The notes under the pieces: generated by a model | What the model was told of the DNA's origin: nothing | The model's database searches: none | The model's input: only the letters and a program-made list of their open reading frames with translations | Part shown: in pieces, positions 56,346-64,000 of the stretch | Layout of the letters: the number at the start of each line of letters is the position of its first letter | Position numbering within the stretch: position 1 is the first letter of the stretch | Made by a program: the position numbers and the translations under genes | DNA from: Aradus depressus | Lineage: Eukaryota > Arthropoda > Insecta > Hemiptera > Aradidae | Direction: 5' to 3' | Assembly: GCA_963662175.1 (NCBI GenBank) | Contig: OY759216.1 | Location: forward strand, 43,293,087-43,357,086 | DNA: 64,000 nt

Positions 56346-57102
56346 GAAGTAAAAAATCTTGGATCAATCTCTTTTCAGTTTTCAAATTGGTTGAGTTGAT
56401 CAAAGCCAAACAGGTTTTTACGATTTCAAAAAAATAATAACTGACTGCCCGCGATTATCAAAACATCTCTCTAATCACATGCACCCCCACCCCGTCTGGG
56501 CTTCTAAGGAGAAGTAACTGCCCTGGGTTGAATATTTACCTTTGTAAGCTTTCATATCAGCAGGGGATAAATCAAAATTTTCATAAAATTATAGAATAAA
56601 AAAATCTTTATATAAAGCCATATAAACGACTAGATATTTGGTTAGTTTGATGCTAACTATCGGACATTAAAAGAACTCTCAAAGAGATAGACCCTAGTAA
56701 AGATCTTTATCTATATCTGAGAGAATAATAACGTACCTATCTCCTGAAAAGGGAGTCCAAGAAACCTTTGAATGGCATCGCCGCTCTTGATACACAACAG
56801 GACTTCGGACGTCAGCGCAGATCAAATTCTAGACTTTTATCAAATTTTTTTGTACTCTATCTTTGTAATTTATACCTATACTCGTATGTTGAATATGTTT
56901 TATGAATATATATGTTTTGAATTACCTCGCGGCTCCTGAAATTCATCGGGACCCCACCATCTGTACTGATCAAGTTCTAGATAGATGATTTTAGAAGTTT
57001 GCAATTACTGCAAAATGTAAAAGTAAACATAGGAAATAAAAGAAGGGGAAAATATATATATATATTGTCTAGCTGGGTCAAAAATTAATATATAGTTAGT
57101 TA
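56346..57102. other. No recognisable feature
   Basis: Short frames and no known repeat recognised, except a short TA run near 57,052-57,065. Confidence 0.5.
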
Positions 57103-57342
57103 TTGTGACATGCCCGGGCTTTAATTACGAGATCGTATATAGCGCTCTTTCGTCGCTCTGGTGTACATGAGCCAGTCTCAACTCAGGGAGTCCTAAATTT
57201 TGCCTGTTTATTCACCTAGGCTAGGGGTCTTCAATGAGTACCTGACCTCGGAACCATCGTTTAACGTCCCATCCGAAGGACGACGTGCTCAAGGTTTTTT
57301 TACCTCCCAGATAAAAAACCTAAGGATCTCAGCCCATATACT
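57103..57342 (-). mobile_element. SINE lacking its tRNA head
   Basis: Reverse-strand 3' part (complement of AAAGCCCGGGCATG), body and hairpin are present. The hairpin stem is AGGTTTTTTA-type and still pairs (57,292-57,321). The A and B boxes are missing. Confidence 0.85.
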
Positions 57343-57469
57343 CGGTTCAGATATAAAATGTATTTATTACAGAATATTGCAAATATATTGTGATAAATGA
57401 ATGGAGTGGGGGGTGAAGGGGACTGGGGAGCATAGGAGGAGAATTGGTAGAAAGTGTTGGAAGGATGTG

Positions 57470-57720
57470 TCAGACTTTCGCTGTGATAACAAAGAAGTCA
57501 TTAGAGAAGATGGCAGGATCCCCGGGAAGAGCATGACGAACTTGTTTTGGGGTCCTTTCTTCAGGGTGGGGATCTATCCTGGAGAGGGGGTAAGTGTTGG
57601 AGTAATAGGCAGATGGATAACACGCGATTCTAACAGTTTTGTTGTCCACCATCACCATGTATACACTCTTCTTTGGTCCCACTGCAGGACAATGGTTCAA
57701 TTGGGTTGCCTGGCATTAAA
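57470..57720 (-). other. Unidentified open frame, weak candidate
   Basis: A minus-strand frame of about 76-80 codons reads VGPKKSVYMVMVDNKTVRIA, then PDPAIFSND-like sequence near its end (HALPGDPAIFSNDFF). Composition is less biased than neighbouring repeat artefacts, and it could be a fragment of a gene or transposon. I recognise no family. The opposite strand has a competing frame, so coding status is uncertain. Confidence 0.2.
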
Positions 57721-57944
57721 AAAATATATTATTATAACAACCACGTTTTTACATATCACTTCACCCCCTCCTCCCCTCTCAAATTAATTTTAACTGGATA
57801 TACTTAGTACAAAAAAATATTTTATTGTTCATTATTTGGAGCGCTCTAACTATAGTAACATTCGTCTTACCTCAAATATGAGGGCAAACATTAGTTTAAA
57901 ATTTAATAAGTAACATTTTTTATAATAACCACTTTTTCGATAGG

Positions 57945-58045
57945 TCTAACCGTTTTGGCGTAAATCAAGCAAACCACTAGAAAAGTAGGGTTCAAAACGC
58001 CCCTTTAAGACGGTTTTCGGCATGTATCTCGTAAGCCGGGCGGCT
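57945..58045 (-). repeat. Interspersed repeat Q, copy 1
   Basis: Reverse complement carries GAGATACATGCCGAAAACCG, GCTTGATTTACGCCAAAACG and GTTAGACCTATCGAAAAAGT, shared with copies at about 59,400 and 61,745. Confidence 0.6.
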
Positions 58046-58460
58046 TAGCCCAAAAACCCCAATAACTGCCAATGTAATGAATGTATCGACGAAATTTCAT
58101 ATTTAAATTCAAATTCTCACATGTAGGAAACATTATTTTTCAGCGGAATCTGCCAAAGGTAAAGGGACATCAAAGACGAGCTCAACACAAAAAAACACTC
58201 AATAACTGCCAATGTTATGAATGCATAGACATGAAAATTCATATTTAAAGTTAAAACCCCATGAGGATAATACCTGTTAATTATCAGCAAAATCGGCCAA
58301 AGACAAGGAGGAATCGACTCAAAAACCCTAATAACTGCCGTTGAATGTATCGGCACAAATTCTAATATGAAGATGCCTCTGTATAAGTCAACTGTTAATG
58401 TTTAGTTCAAATGATCGACTAGTTTTGGAGGAGCGAATCTCTAAAAGATGGTCTCTGCAT
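58030..58460 (-). repeat. Family R copy, inverted
   Basis: Repeats AACCCCAATAACTGCCAATG three times with TATCGAC spacers and ends with TGATCGACTAGTTTTGGAGG, the inverted left end. The right terminus is missing. Confidence 0.75.
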
Positions 58461-59104
58461 CTGCTTGCCAAATTTAAACTTTTCATGGATTTGACTGAAA
58501 ATGTCTCGAACACAAACACACATACACTTACTCCGCTGGCGCTGTTCATCCACTCATACCAGTCTCCACAGTGATCTGTCGTGCAGCACCGGTCGCCAGT
58601 TCAGCGACATTCCCCTTCTCATCTCAGTTAATATGAAATAGACTATTGACAAAGTATATACAGAAAATAATTACGAAGATATACGAAGGTCTCTTGGGTC
58701 TAAAAATAAGAATGGTCTAAAGAGGAAAATAACAGATCGTGTCGTGATGTGATGACTCTGAGTTAAATAGGGATAATAAATAATGTGGAATTAAATACGA
58801 ACTAAAGTTTTATGTTCAAATTAGTTTTTAGTAGCGTAACTGTTAGTATCTAATAGATAAGTCGTGTTAAATAAACCTCAAGGTACAACAGAGCAAGTCA
58901 TGTTCACAGAAATCTAATTTATTACATCTGCATTGACAAAAATTCTTTACACAATATTGAAATTAAAAAGCAGAAAAAACTTGACAATGTGTACAAATCG
59001 AAAAAAAAAAATTTACGTGATCAAAACTAATTCTGAAATGTAAATGAAACTAATTGATTCGTTCTGAATTTGTTGGAGGACTAATAGATTTATCCACAAA
59101 AAAA
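58461..59104. other. No recognisable feature
   Basis: No repeat family or domain recognised. Confidence 0.5.
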
Positions 59105-59308
59105 GTGTGATGTAGCCATTACAGAGCAACCACCCTTACAGATCACTCTCTGAAATGAAATAAAAAAAATGGGTATAAGAATGTCCACTCTCAAGATAAC
59201 GCTGTACAAAGAGACAAAATGAAAAGATTTTGAGAAGGGGAGGGGGAGAGATAGAGTGGTCTTAAGCGTTGTTGGTATAAGGAAAATCCTGTAATGGCCA
59301 CGTCACAT
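59105..59308. mobile_element. MITE-like element, copy a
   Basis: Terminal inverted repeats of about 20 bp: GTGTGATGTAGCCATTACAG at the left, and the complement of ATGTGACGTGGCCATTACAG at the right (17 of 20 match). The interior shares GCTGTACAAAGAGACAAAAT and TTTTGAGAAGGGGAGGGGGA with copy b. No coding capacity. Superfamily unknown; no clear target duplication. Confidence 0.75.
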
Positions 59309-59394
59309 ATATGTTTCTTAATTTTTATCATTTTTTTTTAAAAACTACCAATACATAAACCATTTATTAAAGTTTGATGTTATGAGTTACAGGT

Positions 59395-59520
59395 CTTCAG
59401 GTTTTTGAGATACATTCCAAAAACCATCTAGAAATGTTGTTTTGAAACAGATATTTTTAGACGTTTCCTTGATTTACCCGAAAACGGTTAGTCCTATCGA
59501 AAAACTGATTTCTGTTAAAA
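59395..59520 (+). repeat. Interspersed repeat Q, copy 2
   Basis: Contains GAGATACATTCCAAAAACCA, CTTGATTTACCCGAAAACGG and TTAGTCCTATCGAAAAACTG. Confidence 0.6.
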
Positions 59521-59750
59521 ATGTTCCTTATAAAATTTCCAATCGCACTAAGTGCTCAACTTTGAGATAGGATCAAAACGACAAAAATTATAGCGGCCCG
59601 AAAAATGTGAACTAAATGTATACAAGGAATATATCTAATTGTAAGTAATTTTTAAATCCTCATAGAAACGAACTTTTAAATATGTTTTTATTATTGGTAG
59701 TTTTTTTTTTTTTGAAAAATAATGAGATTGATGAAAAAAAATAAAATATA

Positions 59751-59923
59751 AGTGATGTGGCTATTAACGGACATTCTTATACCAACCAGTCTTACAGATC
59801 AGTATCTCTCCCCCTTCCACTTCTCAAAATTATTTCATACTGGCACTATTGGGTAAAATAATGCCCTATCTCAGGATCACGCTGTACAAAGAGACAAAAT
59901 AAAATAATTTTGAGAAGGGGAGG

Positions 59924-59999
<76 letters not shown>

Positions 60000-60035
60000 T
60001 AAGAGTGCTTGGTATAAGAATGTCTTGTACACACA
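59751..60035. mobile_element. MITE-like element, copy b, with expanded (GA)n
   Basis: Left end AGTGATGTGGCTATTAACGG and ACATTCTTATACCAAC. The right side GGTATAAGAATGTCTTG pairs with it. The GGGGGAGAGA segment present in copy a has grown to a (GA)n run at 59,930-59,998. Confidence 0.75.
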
Positions 60036-61739
60036 TTTTTATTTAAAAATATATATTTACTTCTTGCCCTACCCCCACCTAACCTCTTCCAATTTTTTTT
60101 CCCCAACAGTTCTGAAGGGGGCCTCCTTCAAAAGAAAAGTCCCAGGGCCCACAAAACTGTAGACAGCTACTGACATAGAGAAAATGAAACTGTCAAAAAT
60201 TAATGTCAGCTCGACTGGAGACTAGGTGCTTCACGAAAGACATGGTATCCTCAGATCCAGATAAGACAAGGCGACAAGTTATAGAGTATGATGTATAAAA
60301 AAATACTCACATTAAATTAATTACCTATATATATTTTTTTTTTTTATAAAAAAAAACTGAATTAGTAAATAAAAAATAAGAAACCATTTCTTTTAAAACA
60401 AATGCCAGTAAAAAACAAAACACGGCCATTAGATGTTTTTTTAGTGTGTGTAGAGAGAGTCGAGGCCTAGGAATGGAGTCGGTCTGAGTGAAACATGGAG
60501 AATGTGGTGTTTAGGATTAAGATATAATGAACTACTAATTCGAAGTGAATTGACGGTGAAATTGATCCAAAAAAAAGGTACATACTTTTATTTGTTTATA
60601 TGTACAAGATATATGCCCAGAAATATATAATTTAATTTTTAAAAAAATGGTCAAAATATAAAACAAAAAATATTAAATTAGTGTTAAAAATTTAGTTTTT
60701 AAGTTTTTCTTTTGATTTTTGTTTGTTTCAATGTTTAGTTTTTTTATTTAATAATGTAGATGATTTAAGAAAATAAACCCAAATTATTTGTTATTATTCT
60801 ATTCTATTCATTTTCCCTGTTGGCCCAGTAAGATAATTTGAAAACCTTTGGATTAGATATGTAGGTATAAATATATTTGAAAAATTTAGAAAAACATGGC
60901 AACTCTTTAGAAATCCAAATGAAAAGTTTGTTAATTGAATTTTTTTTTAAATATACGTGCACTTTCTTCAAAATTGCACGTCTTGAACTTTTGATACTTT
61001 TTTAGGGCCCTTTTCGAAAAACTACTGTAGAAATCAAAATTTAGTAAAAGAAAAGAGATAAAATTTCTATAGGAAATGTGGTAATTTATTGATTATTAAT
61101 TTATTCTTATTGTTTTTTTTATATTATTATTATTTCGTGTTTAATTTTATTAATTATTAATCTAATTATATTTATTCAGTTTTATATAACACTTAAACCT
61201 TTTTTTACCACAAGAGGATGCTTAGATCCTTGGGTGCCCTCACCAGCTCACCCAGTCTTATGGTTATTATTTGTATGAGATCATTATCAAACGATGGAGC
61301 TAAATGCAATGACAGGGTTGGTAAATTGACACGTCCTTCAAATATATATTTTACCATTTCTAGCTGCATTTTGTAATTACCACATTCTTCGTGTAAGGAA
61401 AAAAAAAAACCTTGCCATTATTATTGCCATTGAACCGATAAAGAGCTATTGACCCCCATCGTAGAGTACAGTTAAAGAGGCACTGTTCAATTAAAACATA
61501 TCGTTGGATCTGTTTCCGGCATCCCGCCTCAATGTGGGCCTTGTCAAGGCTCCCCATTGTTCTATAACCTATATACTTATACATATATGTATATATATAC
61601 AGCCTATATGTTATATATATGTATATCAGTGGTGTAGGTCAAGAGGGAAGGATTCCAGTCAACTTAGATTCCTCTATAATAATCTTCAGATAAAAATTGT
61701 AAAGAAAACTAAAAGACACATTTTGTATAAATATATTTT
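60036..61739. other. No recognisable gene
   Basis: Very AT-rich with many homopolymers. No family, RNA gene or coding domain was recognised over 1.7 kb. Confidence 0.55.
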
Positions 61740-61860
61740 TTCGAAGGTCGACCAGTTTGCGAAATCTATGCCGAAAACCATCCTAAGTAACATTTTGAAA
61801 TCCATATTGTTTGACGTTTGGCAGATTTACTCGAAACTGTTAGTTCTATCAAAAAAGTGC
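61740..61860 (+). repeat. Interspersed repeat Q, copy 3
   Basis: ATGCCGAAAACCATCCTAAG, GGCAGATTTACTCGAAACTG and TTAGTTCTATCAAAAAAGTG align with copies 1 and 2. Confidence 0.6.
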
Positions 61861-61904
61861 CTTTAGATTAGAGATACTAGTACTAATAATAACAAAATTA
61901 TTAA

Positions 61905-62080
61905 CTTAAGCACGCCGTCCTTCGGATGGGACGTTAAGCGATGACCCCGAGCCTGTACGATGTCAGATACTCGTTAAAGACCCCTGCCCTAGGTGAATAA
62001 GTGAGTGACGAAAGAGCGCTCTGGTAGTAGGCGATATGAACTCGTAGTTAAAGCCCGGGCATGAGTCATAACAACTAACA
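61905..62080 (+). mobile_element. SINE fragment, internally deleted
   Basis: Starts at AAGCACGCCGTCCTTCGGAT, continues through GTACGATGTCAGATACTCGT and CCTGCCCTAGGTGAAT, then jumps to GAGTGACGAAAGAGCGCTCT and AAAGCCCGGGCATG. The head is missing. Confidence 0.85.
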
Positions 62081-62183
62081 ACAAAAAAATTATAACCCAC
62101 CAAAAACCGTACAATAAATTTATAGAAATAGCTCAAAGCAATGTTTAAATTGTAACCCATGGCAACAAGTTTTAAAATATAGG

Positions 62184-62330
62184 GCCATGGTGGCCGTACG
62201 GGCTAGAGCTCACCATGGTTTGCGGGTTCGAATCCCGTCCGGGAGTGAGTTTTATTTCGTAGATAAAACTCCCTCCCGGGGCCATGGATGTCTCAAAATA
62301 AATATATAACACATTTACAAGGGATATGGT
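62184..62330 (+). mobile_element. Second tRNA-derived SINE family, short
   Basis: The head resembles tRNA-Ser/Leu: A-box-like TGGCCGTACGGG (62,191 onwards) and a perfect B box GGTTCGAATCC (62,224-62,234). A hairpin GAGTTTTAT/ATAAAACTC follows, then CCTCCCGGGGCCATGG. It differs from the main SINE family in both head and body. A decayed tRNA gene is an alternative. Confidence 0.6.
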
Positions 62331-62445
62331 TAATATGCATCTTATGTACGATGGCCAAAAAAAAAAGAAAAAAGTTTAAAATAGTTTTTTATTTTTGTTA
62401 TTTTTTTTTATTAATAAGGAGACAAAATAAATAAAAAATAAATTA

Positions 62446-62684
62446 TCGTGATATGGCCTTAACAGGACTTTCTTATTTACATTACAGATCATTCTCTCAC
62501 CCCCTCCAAAAATAATTTCATACTGGCATTACCGTGTCTTAGAAAGCCACTATCAGAATGTACAATGAAACAAAGAAAATTGCTGACGCCAACAGACACC
62601 CTGTATGAAATAAATGATTTTGAGAGAGGGCATGGAAGGTAATGAGACTTGTTAAACCGTGGTTGGTATATTGCCACATCACAT
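62446..62684. mobile_element. MITE-like element, copy c
   Basis: Left TCGTGATATGGCCTTAACAG, right complement of ATGTGATGTGGCAATATACC. The interior shares AAAATAATTTCATACTGGCA with copy b. It has no coding potential. Confidence 0.7.
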
Positions 62685-63240
62685 ATTTTTTTACATTCAT
62701 TTATTTTGATAACAAAAGATATACAATGTGCTACAGTATTAGAACCATAGCGAGCGAAGCGTGCCTAGACTGCTTGTAGCTTATGAACCATACAAATATT
62801 TTATGGCATCGTTAATAAAATACGAAAATGTATGGCTTTTGGTTCTGCTTGACAAAATTCTTGAAACTTGAACATTCATGTCCACTAATTGCTCCAAAAC
62901 TGTGGATGAGATAAGGTTGAGCTCTGACAAGTGGCCTCATTGAAGATCTCCAGGTAATGTGGTGACCTATCTCATGGAGAAACTCACCCTTGTGGAGGGC
63001 CACAAGCAGCCTTGGCTTGTGGATGAGTCGGGGATCTGGAATGCTGACTCACCTCAGATAGGGGTCTCTGTAGCTCGCTCCGGTCACCAGTCCTGCCCAA
63101 TTCTATATATAAAGGTACGTTTCAAACGTTAATGGAAAAAAAAAATGGTTCTCCAAACTTAGTGAGAATGTTCACTTAGCAGGTACCGTATTTGTTAAAA
63201 ATTTTAGGTTTTTAGAAATTAATGGTTTCGATATACTGCC
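62685..63240. other. No recognisable feature
   Basis: Short frames only. Nothing recognised. Confidence 0.5.
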
Positions 63241-63776
63241 GACCTTTTATGACCTTTGTAACCATTTTAAGTGCCAATATTCGGTGCCGCCATTTTTTTT
63301 TTAACTATGAAAATGAATTCCTCGTTCAAAAATCTTTAGGGTCCTCCATTTTTAGAGTGGGAATATAAAAACTCTTAAAATTATAGCCATTTTACTAAAA
63401 AATCCCATTTTTGTTCTTTGATTTAAATGGAAAAAAAATGTCATTTCCAAACTGAAAACTTTTTTTTTAATTACATCAAAATTTATTCATTACTTTATTA
63501 ATACTTTGAATAATTTAATATTTACTGGTCAACTTACTTAATTTCTTGAAAACAAGAAAATTAAACAAAAAAAATATTTAATGATATTTAACATTTTTGC
63601 AGAGAGAGATATTGGGAAACACTTGATAAAAATAAATAAGAGTTTGTTAAGTCGTGGCTGAAGATGGTACCAATACCGAAAGTACTCCCATATTATATAT
63701 TATTTTTTATAATATATTATATATTATTTTGGCACTTAAAATGGTTGCAAAAGTATCTCAAAGATCATAAAACGTC
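63241..63776. repeat. Inverted repeat pair, ~35-46-bp arms
   Basis: The left arm 63,241-63,275 (GACCTTTTATGACCTTTG, AACCATTTTAAGTGCC) is the reverse complement of the right arm 63,731-63,776, except for an 11-base insertion in the right arm. The 455-bp interior is AT-rich and non-coding. Possibly a palindromic MITE; the outer ends are not defined. Confidence 0.55.
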
Positions 63777-64000
63777 AAAATGATCATTAAAAAAAAAAAA
63801 TAGTTTGGGAGACATCCCGAATCTGCATTGTGTTACTTTACAACATTTATTCTAATTAAAACAAGATTGTGATGTAAAAGATACACTGTTCCATTTTAAA
63901 GTTGAAGTCCTTGGCAAAGAAGAAAATATTTCATTCTTTTCAAAGAGGTTACTAATGTCTTTTTCAAATTTATTATTATTATTTATTTTTTTTTCTTAAA

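Noticed and set aside
57401..57787. 128-codon plus-strand frame
   Set aside because: Low-complexity ends, no domain, and overlap with an equally plausible opposite-strand frame. Reported only as a weak candidate on the minus strand.
59846..60106. Serine/leucine-repeat protein frame
   Set aside because: It is a translation of the (GA)n microsatellite.

Overview
The window looks like an AT-rich arthropod genome, most likely an insect, made almost entirely of repetitive DNA. The evidence is the mix of Jockey-type non-LTR elements, a Ty3/gypsy-type LTR element, a Penelope-like remnant, tRNA-derived SINEs, short inverted-repeat elements and long satellites. I found no convincing host gene. The species cannot be fixed from the sequence; a hemipteran is only a guess.

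Layout. 1-11,700 is old mosaic DNA. It starts with a 15-bp minisatellite, then two tandem units carrying a hammerhead-ribozyme-like core, a Penelope-like GIY-YIG remnant, non-LTR tail fragments, a SINE, a 125-bp tandem repeat, and several copies of an interspersed family I call family R (core CGGCAGTTATT, ends ACTTCCCCAG / CTGGGGAAGT). 11,736-19,045 is a very young minus-strand LTR retrotransposon. Its LTRs differ by one substitution plus two bases of a G run. It has a tRNA-Lys primer site, an intact gag, a canonical A_AAA_AAC frameshift site at the gag stop, and a short second ORF joining a G-patch to the tail of an integrase. Reverse transcriptase, RNase H and most of integrase are absent, so it depends on other elements.

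19,046-23,238 holds non-LTR relics, a full SINE and family R copies. 23,239-42,017 is an 18.8-kb nested repeat block inserted into one family R copy, whose halves remain at 23,088-23,238 and 42,018-42,385. It contains a 66-bp minisatellite (two 33-bp halves), a 143-bp repeat, a 440-bp repeat that captured a piece of SINE, and a roughly 1,431-bp higher-order repeat in four near-identical copies. A 3.7-kb Jockey element with intact ORF2 and an 11-bp target duplication has inserted into the 66-bp array.

42,386-49,057 holds further family R and SINE copies and a second, full-length Jockey element (44,298-49,057). This one has a 10-bp target duplication, seven 16-bp repeats at its 5' end that each contain TGACGTGG, and three frameshifts. 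49,405-55,390 is a 130-bp satellite of about 46 units with a locally duplicated six-unit pattern. 55,391-64,000 is mosaic DNA with family R, SINE and MITE copies and large stretches in which I recognise nothing.

Dependencies. The LTR element would need enzymes supplied in trans. The SINEs need a non-LTR partner that cannot be identified here. Only the minus-strand Jockey copy still has an intact reading frame for endonuclease and reverse transcriptase, and it has lost its 5' end. The clearest new-looking items are the LTR deletion derivative with its frameshift signal and G-patch, the nested satellite block, the Jockey 5' repeats, and a SINE hairpin with compensatory changes between copies.
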